Below are positions 32,834 through 41,230 of a stretch of DNA of 64,000 nt, one piece after another (position 1 is the stretch's first letter; every line of letters starts with the position of its first letter). The notes under the pieces were generated by a model that saw only the letters and a list, made by a program, of their open reading frames with translations, made no database searches and had not been told where the DNA came from. Source of the DNA: Verrucomicrobiales bacterium (GTDB lineage Bacteria; Verrucomicrobiota; Verrucomicrobiia; Limisphaerales; UBA9464). The translations under genes were made by a program, and so were the position numbers. The stretch lies in NCBI GenBank assembly GCA_027488845.1, contig JAIYBC010000042.1:1-64000 (forward strand). Direction: 5' to 3'.

Positions 32834-35605
32834 TCACCGCCCACGAAGCCAGGCGAGGAGGGCGGCCATGGCCTCGGGGGTGACGGCGGTCTCGAGGCCG
32901 GTTGGCATCAGGGAACCGTCGGCGGGAGCGAGGCGTTCCAGGTCGTTCCGCAGGATCGGGTAGTCCTGCCCTCCGGGCAGCCGCAGGACGACGTTGTTCG
33001 CGGTCTCGGCGCCGAGCAGGCCGGTCAGGCTCTCGCCGGACTTCAGCGTCGCGGTCCAGGCCCTGTAGCGCGTCTCGACGGCCTGGTCGGGGTCGAGGAT
33101 CGCCGTCAGCAACCACTCGGTCGGCTTCGAGGCCACCATGCCGAGATCGGGGCCGACCTCGTGGCCTTCGCCCGCGAACCGGTGGCACGCCGCGCAGACC
33201 TCACGGAACACCTTCCGTCCCGATTCCACGTCGGATGCGGATGCCGCCGGGGTCGTGGTCCGGGCGGCCGGTGTGGCGGACAGGGCGGCCCGGTACCGTT
33301 CCACGACGGCTGTGCGGTCCGTCCGGCCCGCCGACTCGCGGCGCACGGCGGCGGCGATGGGCAGGGGCGACTTGTCCCGCAACGCGGCGAACAGCGCGCT
33401 GTCCGGCCGCAACGAGGATTGCACGGCAACCTTGAGCCACTCGTCGGCGTCGGGGCGGGCGGCGATCCGCGCGAGCCAGGGCTCGGCCTTCTCCGGTGGC
33501 CACGCACCGAGGCTGAACGCAGCCTGGAGCCGCACCCGTCCGTCGGCGTCGTCGCCCAGCGCGCCGACCTCTTCGGCCAGTTCCGGATGCCGGGAGGCGA
33601 GCGCCTCGACCTGCCTCAGCGCCTCGGCGCGGACCGCCGGGTGCGGGTCCTGGAACGCCCGGCGCAAGACCTCGGTGTCGAGGCCCCCGAGCAGTCCGAG
33701 CGCGGCCAGGGCCTGGAGGCGGGTCTTGGGCGGTTCGGCCGGCGTGAGCAACCGCAGCAGTGCCGGCACCGCGGCCGGATCCGGGTCGGCGACGAGGAGC
33801 CGCTGCGCCATGTCGCGTTCCCAGCCGTTCACCGAGCGGAGCGCGGCGACGCGGCCGGCGGTGTCGAGGTGGCGGAGGTCGGGGATCGGCCGTGGCTTCG
33901 CACCGTCGGGCACCACCCGGTAGAGGCGTCCGCGGTCGGAACCGGCGCGCACGTCGAGCCGGGCCAGCGTCGCGGGCGGGATCCACTCGGGATGCTCCAG
34001 GCTGAAGCGGTACATGTCGGCGACGTACAGCGCGCCATCCGGACCGGTGCGGGCCTGGACCGGCCGGAACCAGCCGTCGGTGCTGGCGAGGAACTCCGAG
34101 GCCTCCTCGCCGGCGGCCCGGTGGCTGCGGAAGCCGGAGCCGAACGGCTCCAGCACCTCGCGGTGGACGACGTTGTGGACGGGTTCGCAGGCGAACACCG
34201 AGGTGGCGAAATCCGGGCCGAACAGCTCGTCGCGGTACGGCGCCGGGCTGCACCCGCTGGTCACGTGCCCCAGCGACCAAGGCTGGTTGGGACGTTCCGC
34301 CGGGGCGCTCACCGGGAACACGCGCGTCGGCTCCGGACCGTTCGCGAGCACCTCGACCACCCGCTTCACCGCGAGCTTCGGGTTGCGGCGCAGATGGTGT
34401 TCCGGGAGGACGACATGCCACAGCCAGGTCGGGTTGTTGTTCCCGAACCAGTTTCCCCAGTCGTCGCGTCGGCGTCCGAACTGGGTCTGGGCGGAGACGG
34501 TCTCCAGTTCCCCGGTCCCGGGACGGAACCGGAAGTCGCGTCCACGAAGCTCCACGGTCTTCCCGGTCTTCAGGGACTTCACCGTGCCGCCGCTGTCGCC
34601 GTTGGCTCCGTACACCCAGCCGTCGAGGCCCCATTCGAAACCGTTGAACCGATGCTGCTGGTTGCCCTCGACGAAGCCGGTGAGCAGCACCTCGCGCCGG
34701 TCCGCCCGGCCGTCGCCGTCGGTGTCCTCGGCGTAGATCAGGTCCGGCGCCGCCGACACCAGGGCGCCCCGGCCCCACGGCATCACGCCCGAGGGGAACG
34801 GAAGCCCGGAGAGGAACTCCACCGCGCGGTCCATGCGGCCGTCGTGGTCGGCGTCCCCGAGGATCTTCACCGTCCCGCCCGGCTTCCCGTGGCCGTCCAT
34901 CCCAAGCGGGTAGTCGCGCATCTCCACCACCCAGAGGCGTCCGTCGGCGCCCCAGTCGAAGGCGACCGGATCGACCACCAGCGGTTCCGCGGCGACGAGC
35001 TCCACGTGGAACCCGGGCCGGACCCGGAAGCGCTTCAGGGCTTCCTCGGGCGACGACGGCTCCGGCATGGGCATCGCCAGCAGCGGGCGGAGCGGGGTCC
35101 GTTTCTCGCCGGTGCCCCGACGGACGACCAGGTCGCCGCCCTCGACGCGGACCTCGGCGCCAACCAGGGACGGCAGCGGGTCGTCGGGACCCGAAGGCGG
35201 ACCGGAGCGGACGCGGTGGGACCAGCCGGGCGTCCAGCCGAGGTCGGGGCGCACGACGGCGTTCCAGAGGTGGATGGCCCGAGACGAGGCGTCGCCGGAG
35301 AGCACGTCGGGGTGTCCGTCGCCGTCGAGGTCGAGCAGGCGGACGCCCGAGTCCGCGCCGTCGGGCGTCGCGAGGCGCAGCGGCTCGGGCAGGCCGAAGC
35401 CGGCGTTCGTCCAGGAGCCGGACGACCCGGATCTCCGTTCGACGCGGTTCGTGGTGCCCACCGCGGTGATGCGTTCCGGCTTCCCGTCGCCGTCGAGGTC
35501 GACTTCCAGCACGCCGGGCGCGGGCCGCGCCAGGACGGCGGAGCTGGCCGCCCAGGCCGCGAGCACCGCGGCGAGGCGTGGGAAACGGAGGACGGGCCGG
35601 GTCAT
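32834..35605 (-). CDS. Secreted haem-binding propeller protein with integrin-like N-terminus
   Basis: 923 residues from the ATG at 35605, with a signal peptide (MTRPVLRFPRLAAVLAAWAASSAVLA). The N-terminus has FG-GAP/VCBS-like Ca-binding motifs (VDLDGDGKPE, LDLDGDGHPDVL). The central propeller contains VRPGFHVELVAAEPLVVDPVAFDWGADGRLWVVEMRDYP in pieces, with EDTDGDGRADRREVLL. HEAT-like repeats follow (LLRLLTPAEPPKTRLQALAALG), and then the haem domain CAACH at 804-808 with DLGMVASKP and a C-terminal LMPTGLE. This matches the PVC putative haem-binding and membrane-bound-dehydrogenase families. Its ATG overlaps the stop of the DMFase-like gene in ATGA, so the two are translationally coupled. Confidence 0.9.
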   Translation of the reverse strand: MTRPVLRFPRLAAVLAAWAASSAVLARPAPGVLEVDLDGDGKPERITAVGTTNRVERRSGSSGSWTNAGFGLPEPLRLATPDGADSGVRLLDLDGDGHPDVLSGDASSRAIHLWNAVVRPDLGWTPGWSHRVRSGPPSGPDDPLPSLVGAEVRVEGGDLVVRRGTGEKRTPLRPLLAMPMPEPSSPEEALKRFRVRPGFHVELVAAEPLVVDPVAFDWGADGRLWVVEMRDYPLGMDGHGKPGGTVKILGDADHDGRMDRAVEFLSGLPFPSGVMPWGRGALVSAAPDLIYAEDTDGDGRADRREVLLTGFVEGNQQHRFNGFEWGLDGWVYGANGDSGGTVKSLKTGKTVELRGRDFRFRPGTGELETVSAQTQFGRRRDDWGNWFGNNNPTWLWHVVLPEHHLRRNPKLAVKRVVEVLANGPEPTRVFPVSAPAERPNQPWSLGHVTSGCSPAPYRDELFGPDFATSVFACEPVHNVVHREVLEPFGSGFRSHRAAGEEASEFLASTDGWFRPVQARTGPDGALYVADMYRFSLEHPEWIPPATLARLDVRAGSDRGRLYRVVPDGAKPRPIPDLRHLDTAGRVAALRSVNGWERDMAQRLLVADPDPAAVPALLRLLTPAEPPKTRLQALAALGLLGGLDTEVLRRAFQDPHPAVRAEALRQVEALASRHPELAEEVGALGDDADGRVRLQAAFSLGAWPPEKAEPWLARIAARPDADEWLKVAVQSSLRPDSALFAALRDKSPLPIAAAVRRESAGRTDRTAVVERYRAALSATPAARTTTPAASASDVESGRKVFREVCAACHRFAGEGHEVGPDLGMVASKPTEWLLTAILDPDQAVETRYRAWTATLKSGESLTGLLGAETANNVVLRLPGGQDYPILRNDLERLAPADGSLMPTGLETAVTPEAMAALLAWLRGR

Positions 35606-37044
35606 CGGGAGAGCCGGTCGAGCACGTTGCGGGTGATGCGGACGACGGCGGGGTCGTTGCCGCGCAGGCCGTGGGCCCAGTCGGTGCTGCCGCAGGTGAA
35701 GACCGTCCCGCCACGCCGGTGGACGCCGAGGACCGCATGGCCCTTCCGTCCGTTCTCCCAGCGGTCGTACCACTGGCAGTCGTCCGGATGCCATTGGGCG
35801 GGCGCGGTTCCGAGGACCTCGAACGACTCCGGCGTCCCGTCCTTGTGCGTCGGGTAGGGGAGTCCGTCGCGCCATTCCAACTCGCAGCCGTCGCACTCGT
35901 AGCCGACGACGGTGTCCTGGGCGCCGAAGGCGTCGCCGCGCTTCAGGCCGGTGCCCTCGAACAGCCAGTGGTCGGGGCGATGGACGGTGAACGCGCCGGA
36001 GCCGTCCATGAGCTGGCCGTGGCTGCGGTGGTAGCCGCCCCAGAGGAACCCGACGCCGGTGAGGCGGTTCTCCGGGTTCCCCACGAGGTGGTGGCTCCAG
36101 AGCGAGGAAAGCGTGGCCTGGCCTTGGCGTGCGGCGTACACGGGATCGCTGTGGTAGTTCTGCTTCCAACAGGTGAGCGCCTCGCCGTCGTCCTCGGGCC
36201 GGACCTGCCAGCAGCAGGTGTTGCCGGAGAAGAAGGCGACGTTGCCGCCGCCCTCGAGGAACGCCTCGAGGTTCCGGCGCATGCCGGCGGACCAGTATTC
36301 GTCGTGCCCCACGCTGAGCACGAGGCGGCGGCCCTGGAGCACCTCGGGATGGAACTCGAGGTCGCCGTTGGCCGCGTAGTCGAGCTCGATGCCGTTGGAC
36401 TCGGCCCATTCCACGAAGGGCTGTTCCCAGTTGGCGAACTGCGGCAACGGTGGCCGCTGCCAGGAGACGCGGTGCCCCTGGTTGCCGCCGCGGCCGTTGT
36501 AGGCGTAGAGGCTGAACCCACCCCAGTTGTTGTAGGCGTTGTACGTGTGCGTGGAGAGCTGCAGGAGGATCGGTCGCGGCTTCGCGTCGCGGGCGGGGCG
36601 GAGGACGAAGAAGCAGGAGCCCTCGGCGGTGCGCGGGCCGCGGTGGAAGAACGGGCCGCCGCCGTTGTCGCGGACCCGGAACGTGACGAGATAGTAGCCG
36701 GAACGCCAGTCGGCGGGCACGGGGATCGAAACCGCGGCGGGCCAGCGGCAGCCGTGGGACGAGGCGTCGGGCGGCGTGGGGTGCTCGGCCCCGGGGACCT
36801 CGCCGGAGGTCCAGACCACGGTGGGCTTCGCGCCGAGGCGTCGGATCTCGACGGCGACCTTCGGGGCCGAGGTGTTGAGGTGGAGCGTCAGCGTGTCGCC
36901 GGGGGCGACGGAATGGCGTCCGGCGTAGCCCTCGACGAAGAGCTCGCGGGTCTCCGACTGGCCGAACGCGCGCCAGGGTCGAAGCAGGCCGACGAGGCCG
37001 GCGAGGCGCAGGGCGGACCGGAGGGCCAGACGTGGGGAACGCAT
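35602..37044 (-). CDS. Secreted protein of the N,N-dimethylformamidase large-subunit-like family
   Basis: 480 residues from the ATG at 37044, with a signal peptide (MRSPRLALRSALRLAGLVGLLRPWRAFG). A beta-sandwich (about 30-150) precedes a Rossmann/GATase-like domain with THTYNAYNNWGGFSLYAYN, RRLVLSVGHDEYWSAGMRRNLEAFLEGGGNVAFFSGNTCCW, and a final CGSTDWAHGL. The NNWGG, GHDEYWS and FFSGN blocks are those of the DMFase beta-subunit C-terminal family, whose members are hydrolases or non-catalytic sugar-associated proteins. The real substrate is unknown. The stop overlaps the next start by ATGA, so it is co-translated with the haem-domain propeller and may deliver or process the same substrate. Confidence 0.82.
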   Translation of the reverse strand: MRSPRLALRSALRLAGLVGLLRPWRAFGQSETRELFVEGYAGRHSVAPGDTLTLHLNTSAPKVAVEIRRLGAKPTVVWTSGEVPGAEHPTPPDASSHGCRWPAAVSIPVPADWRSGYYLVTFRVRDNGGGPFFHRGPRTAEGSCFFVLRPARDAKPRPILLQLSTHTYNAYNNWGGFSLYAYNGRGGNQGHRVSWQRPPLPQFANWEQPFVEWAESNGIELDYAANGDLEFHPEVLQGRRLVLSVGHDEYWSAGMRRNLEAFLEGGGNVAFFSGNTCCWQVRPEDDGEALTCWKQNYHSDPVYAARQGQATLSSLWSHHLVGNPENRLTGVGFLWGGYHRSHGQLMDGSGAFTVHRPDHWLFEGTGLKRGDAFGAQDTVVGYECDGCELEWRDGLPYPTHKDGTPESFEVLGTAPAQWHPDDCQWYDRWENGRKGHAVLGVHRRGGTVFTCGSTDWAHGLRGNDPAVVRITRNVLDRLSR

Positions 37045-37115
37045 CCCCCGATGGCGCGACAGAACCGGGTTTCCGGGCAAGCCCGGTGTCGCGGTCCGAT
37101 GCACGGGCAGAAGGT

Positions 37116-38822
37116 TCACTTCGCCGGCGTCCGATTCCAGAAGGGGTACATCCGTCCGTTCAGCAGCCAACCGATCCAGGTGGGTCGGACGAGCAGGTGG
37201 TAGGACGTGAGCAGGAGCGCGGCGAGCGCGAGGCAGAGCACGGCGAGCTTGGCCAGGGCCGGGAGGGTCGTCGGCCGGACCCAGACGTGGATCAGGACCA
37301 CCAGCGGATGGTGGGCGAGGTACATCCAGTAGGCCGCGTCGGAGAGGTACCGGACCGCCGGCCGTTCGTTGGAAAGCGTCCGCCGGAACAGGCCGAGGAA
37401 TCCGAGGATCATGCCCCAGGCATAGACGACCTGGAAGAATCCCGAGGCGGCCTTGGACACGCCCTGGAGCGCCACGCCGATCGGCAGCGCCACGAGGGTG
37501 GAGACGGGCAGCAGCCACGGCCAATGGCGTCCGAGCCGATCCACCGGCACCGGGGTGTCGTGGGTGAAGGCGCCGGCGGCGTAGAAGATCCCGTAGTACA
37601 GCAGCAGGTGCGGCGGCGGGAGGAGTCCGACGGAGGTGTCCGGTCCCGGACCGCCGGTCATGAAGAACTGGGGCAAAACCGGCAGGGCGAGCAGGACCAC
37701 GAACAGACGGGGGTTCCTCCAGGCGCCGCCGGAGGATTGCGTGTGAGCGTTCCTTCCGGCGATGGCCGCCACGACGGCGTGGAAAGCGACCAGCCAGCAG
37801 AGGAAAGCGAGGAACCAGAGGTGGTCGAAGACCGGACTGCCGATCAGGTGCCAGCCGTCCCCGGCCGAGGGCCGTAGGAACGGCGGATGCCCCCGCATGA
37901 GGAAGCGGTCTGAGCCCAGCCAACCGTGGTAGGCGGAACGGAGGGTGTCGGGTGGGGATTGGGATCCGGAAACCGGTCGGGCGCCGGCTTCGAGCAGTCG
38001 GGCGCGGCACGCCTCACGTGCGGCTTCGAATGCGGCGGGTGGCATGGACCATTCGAGGCCGATCCAGCCGGCGATCGTCTGGACTTCGCCGATCCCTTTC
38101 GAGGCGGCCACCAGCGGGGCTTCCCCGGCGTCGTTGCGTTGGTTGGGATCGGCTCCCCGTTGCAGCAGCAGGGCCACCGTCTCCGGCCGGGCGAAGTAGG
38201 CGGCCCCGTGCAGCGGCCGATGGCCGCCGGGACTGGGACGGTTCGGGTCGGCCCCGGCGTCGAGCAGCCGTCGCACCGCCTCGGTGTCTCCCCGGTTGGA
38301 CGCCCAGGAAAGGGCCGGCATCCCCAGGTCGGCGTCCGCCTGGTTGGGGTCGGTTCCCGCCGCCAGCAGGCGAACGACCGAAGCGACGTCGTTGGAACGG
38401 GCGGCGTCGGCGAGCGGGGTCGCGGGACGCCGGGATCCGCGGTGCAGGGCGTCGTCGGACGCGGCGCGGGTGCGGGCCCAGGAAACGATCGCGTCCTGGA
38501 GCGGCAGGAGCGTGAAGGTGCCGATCACCAGCGGCAGCAGGATCCGCAGGACCCGCTGTCCGACCGTCGGCGCCAATCCCTTCCGGCGCCACATCATCTG
38601 GGTGAAGTACCCGCTGACGAAGAGGAACAGCGGCATCCGGAACCCATGCACCCAGAGGGTGAACGCCCCGAGGCCCTCGGCCCGGTTCCAGTCGCTCACG
38701 TACCAGCCGGTCGTGGCGAACGGCAGGGTGGCGTGGAAGACGATGCCCACGAGCATCGCGAAGGCCCGGAGGGCGTCGAGGTCGTGGCGGCGCCCGGCGC
38801 CGGCGCGGTTCTCATTGGACAT
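37116..38822 (-). CDS. Membrane acyltransferase (acyltransferase-3 type) with inserted ankyrin repeats
   Basis: 568 residues. The N-terminus has the acyltransferase-3 signature HDLDALRAFAMLVGIVFHATLPF with an invariant-type His. Further transmembrane helices include FTLWVHGFRMPLFLFVSGYF, LLPLVIGTFTLLPL, VFDHLWFLAFLCWLVAF, LFVVLLALPVLPQFF and others up to the C-terminus, with YLSDAAYWMYLAHHPLVVLIH near the end. Between helices, at about residues 135-242, lie three to four ankyrin repeats (TPLADAARSNDVASVVRLLAAGTDPN, PALSWASNRGDTEAVRRLLDAGADPN, RPLHGAAYFARPETVALLLQ in pieces). The family O-acylates glycans or lipids; the ankyrin insertion in a loop is unusual. The gene is 71 bp upstream of the DMFase-like gene on the same strand. 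Confidence 0.85.
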   Translation of the reverse strand: MSNENRAGAGRRHDLDALRAFAMLVGIVFHATLPFATTGWYVSDWNRAEGLGAFTLWVHGFRMPLFLFVSGYFTQMMWRRKGLAPTVGQRVLRILLPLVIGTFTLLPLQDAIVSWARTRAASDDALHRGSRRPATPLADAARSNDVASVVRLLAAGTDPNQADADLGMPALSWASNRGDTEAVRRLLDAGADPNRPSPGGHRPLHGAAYFARPETVALLLQRGADPNQRNDAGEAPLVAASKGIGEVQTIAGWIGLEWSMPPAAFEAAREACRARLLEAGARPVSGSQSPPDTLRSAYHGWLGSDRFLMRGHPPFLRPSAGDGWHLIGSPVFDHLWFLAFLCWLVAFHAVVAAIAGRNAHTQSSGGAWRNPRLFVVLLALPVLPQFFMTGGPGPDTSVGLLPPPHLLLYYGIFYAAGAFTHDTPVPVDRLGRHWPWLLPVSTLVALPIGVALQGVSKAASGFFQVVYAWGMILGFLGLFRRTLSNERPAVRYLSDAAYWMYLAHHPLVVLIHVWVRPTTLPALAKLAVLCLALAALLLTSYHLLVRPTWIGWLLNGRMYPFWNRTPAK

Positions 38823-38961
38823 GACTCGTTGGGGGACGTCGGGGGACGAAGTGGATCTCCGACATTCCGAAAGCCGTGGAGGTCCCTCAATTCCCGATTC
38901 CGCATCCGGCTCCGACAACGGACCGCTTGCCGCGCTCCGCCCGGCGGTCCGAGGATCCGAC

Positions 38962-40788
38962 ATGACTTCCAGATGGTCCGTCGCCCGGTTGGGTCGCCGG
39001 CTCGAACGTTGGGTACGGCTGTCGGCGCTCGGCCTTTCGGCGCTTGGGGTTTCCGCCGAGCCGGTCCGGGTGATGACCTTCAACCTCTGGCACGGCGGCG
39101 ACGCGGGGAAGCAGCCGTTGACGCAGACCCTTGAGGTGATCCGCGCGGCCCAGGCGGACCTCGTCGGCCTCCAGGAGACGGGCGGCTTCGAGAAGGACGG
39201 CCGGCGTCCCGACAACGGCCGGCGCCTCGCCGAGATGCTCGGTTGGAACTACGTGGACCAGGGCGATCGGACCGGGATCCTGTCGCGCTTCCCCGTGGTC
39301 ACCAACACGCCGCGCAAATGGGGCGTCCAGGTGCGCCTGCCGTCGGGACGGACCGCGTGGATGTTCAACGCCCACCTGATGCACGCGCCCTACCAGCCGT
39401 ACCAGCTGCTCTCGATCCCCTACGCCGACGGCCGCTTCATCCGCACCGCCGGGGAGGCCGTGGACGAGGCCCGGAAGGCGCGCGGTCCGCAGGTCGGACG
39501 GCTGGTCGCGGAGCTGACGCCGGCGGTGGCGACCGGCGAACCGGTGTTCCTCACCGGCGACTTCAACGAGCCGTCCCACCTCGACTGGACGCCGCGGGCC
39601 GCCGCCGCCGGACTCTGCCCCGTGGCGGTGGAGTATCCGTCGACGAAGGCCGTGGCGGATGTCGGGATGCGCGATTCCTTCCGCGCGGTGTTCCCCGACG
39701 AGGTGCGGTTCCCGGGCAGGACCTGGACGCCCATCACGCGTCCCGACGACCCCAAGGACCGCCACGACCGTATCGACTTCGTGCACTTCGCCGGGAAAGG
39801 CGTGGAGGCGCTGAAGTGCGCGGTCGTCGGCGAGTCGTCGGCGAACGCGGACATCGTGTTGAAGCCGTATCCGTCGGACCACCGGTCGGTGGTGGCGACG
39901 TTCGAGGTCGGCGACGCGGCCGCCTCCGTGTCCGCGCCGCCGATGAAGTCCGTGGCGCTTCCCGAGATGAAGCCGGTCTCACTGGAGCCCTACGCGGCCC
40001 TTGAGATCCCGGCCCATCTCGAGCCGTCGGGCCTCGTGAAGAGCCGGCTCTGGCCGGACGTGTACTGGTCGCACAACGACTCCGGGGACCTGCCGCGGAT
40101 CTTCGCCGTCCATCGCGACGGACGCATCTATCCCAGCGAACGGGAAGGCGCGGCCCACGGCGTGCACATCGACGACGCGGTCAACGTGGACTGGGAGGAC
40201 ATCGCCGCGGACGACCAGGGGAACCTCATCGTCGCGGACTTCGGCAACAGCGAGAAGAACGACCGGCGCGACCTGTGCCTCTACTGGATCCGCGAGCCGC
40301 ATCCGTCGGTGGGGCGGACGAGCGTCTTGAGGAAGGTCTTCTTCGAGTATCCCGACCAGACCGAGGTGCCGTCGCCGGTGCGCAACTTCGACGCCGAGGC
40401 GGTCTTCTTCGCCCACGGCCACGTGTACATCCTGACCAAGCACCGGAGCGACACGGGGACCACGCTGTACCGGCTCGATTCGATGGAACCGTACGTGGTG
40501 AACCGGTTGACGTTGGTCGACCGCTTCGACACGCGTGGCCAGGTCACGGGCGCGGACGCCAGCCCGGACGGGCGTACCCTGGCGGTCCTGACCTACACGG
40601 GCATCTGGCTCTTCGAGGCGCGGGAGAAGGAGAAGTGGTTCGACGGCGGGGTGCGGTGGCTGCCGACGGAGGACGACGAGGCGGAAGCCATCACGATCGA
40701 TGGGGACAAGCTGATCGTCTCTGCGGACGAGGGGGATGGGGACCTGTACGAGATCCCGGTTTCGAAGCTCGTCATGGTCCGGCCCTGA
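38962..40788 (+). CDS. Secreted endonuclease/exonuclease/phosphatase-family protein fused to a C-terminal propeller-like domain
   Basis: 608 residues from the ATG at 38962, with a signal peptide ending GVSA before EPVRVMTFNLWHGG. The EEP domain (about 33-320) shows MTFNLWHGG, DLVGLQETGG (catalytic Glu), FLTGDFNEPSHLDW (Asp/Asn), RHDRIDFVHF (DRIDFV) and PSDHRSVVATF (terminal Asp-His). These are the Mg2+-dependent phosphodiesterase/phosphomonoesterase residues of the DNase I/IMPase-like fold. The C-terminal 270 residues contain blade-like strings (PRIFAVHRDGRIYPS, WEDIAADDQGNLIVADFGNSE, LYRLDSMEP, LAVLTYTGIWLFE), resembling a phytase-like propeller. The exported enzyme may hydrolyse phospholipids, sugar phosphates or nucleic acid. 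It is divergent from the acyltransferase gene across 139 bp. Confidence 0.87.
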   Translation: MTSRWSVARLGRRLERWVRLSALGLSALGVSAEPVRVMTFNLWHGGDAGKQPLTQTLEVIRAAQADLVGLQETGGFEKDGRRPDNGRRLAEMLGWNYVDQGDRTGILSRFPVVTNTPRKWGVQVRLPSGRTAWMFNAHLMHAPYQPYQLLSIPYADGRFIRTAGEAVDEARKARGPQVGRLVAELTPAVATGEPVFLTGDFNEPSHLDWTPRAAAAGLCPVAVEYPSTKAVADVGMRDSFRAVFPDEVRFPGRTWTPITRPDDPKDRHDRIDFVHFAGKGVEALKCAVVGESSANADIVLKPYPSDHRSVVATFEVGDAAASVSAPPMKSVALPEMKPVSLEPYAALEIPAHLEPSGLVKSRLWPDVYWSHNDSGDLPRIFAVHRDGRIYPSEREGAAHGVHIDDAVNVDWEDIAADDQGNLIVADFGNSEKNDRRDLCLYWIREPHPSVGRTSVLRKVFFEYPDQTEVPSPVRNFDAEAVFFAHGHVYILTKHRSDTGTTLYRLDSMEPYVVNRLTLVDRFDTRGQVTGADASPDGRTLAVLTYTGIWLFEAREKEKWFDGGVRWLPTEDDEAEAITIDGDKLIVSADEGDGDLYEIPVSKLVMVRP

Positions 40789-41230
40789 GCGGGCTTCGTG
40801 TGCCTTGCCAAGCCTGCGAAGCGTCGGTTCGTCGGTGGAATTCCCAGCAGCCCGATCCGTCGGATGTCGGGACTCCCGGATTCTGGGGTTCCTTTGTGCC
40901 CGGTTGGACGAAGTCGGTGTCGAAGTTCTCTCAATACGGCACCGGTTCGCGTGCCTCCGGCCGGTACATCCGGAGGCCTTCCGACTGGAAGGCAGTCGCT
41001 TCGGCCGGATTCACGTGGGTTCGATCCGTTTGATGATCAATGCCTTGAGCGGCCCTTGCAGGCCAAGGTCGATGGATTCGTGGATCCAGGCGATCCGGCT
41101 TCCGGGATGGTGAAATTTGTCAGCAACACTGCGTTCCAGTTCATGGACGGAACGGAACGGGACGTGCGATTGTTCGACCGTACCCCTACGGAAACACGCA
41201 GCACACACGTACCCCAGCCGAACTGCCGTC
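40789..41230. other. 442-bp intergenic region, no supported gene
   Basis: It separates the EEP-fusion gene from the LamG/TSP3 gene. Somewhat lower GC in 40880-41200 and a 73-codon antisense frame at 41011-41232 (RIAWIHESIDLGLQGPLKAL) were considered. The frame has no recognised family and overlaps the probable promoter and leader of the LamG gene. It may be a decayed coding remnant. Confidence 0.45.
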
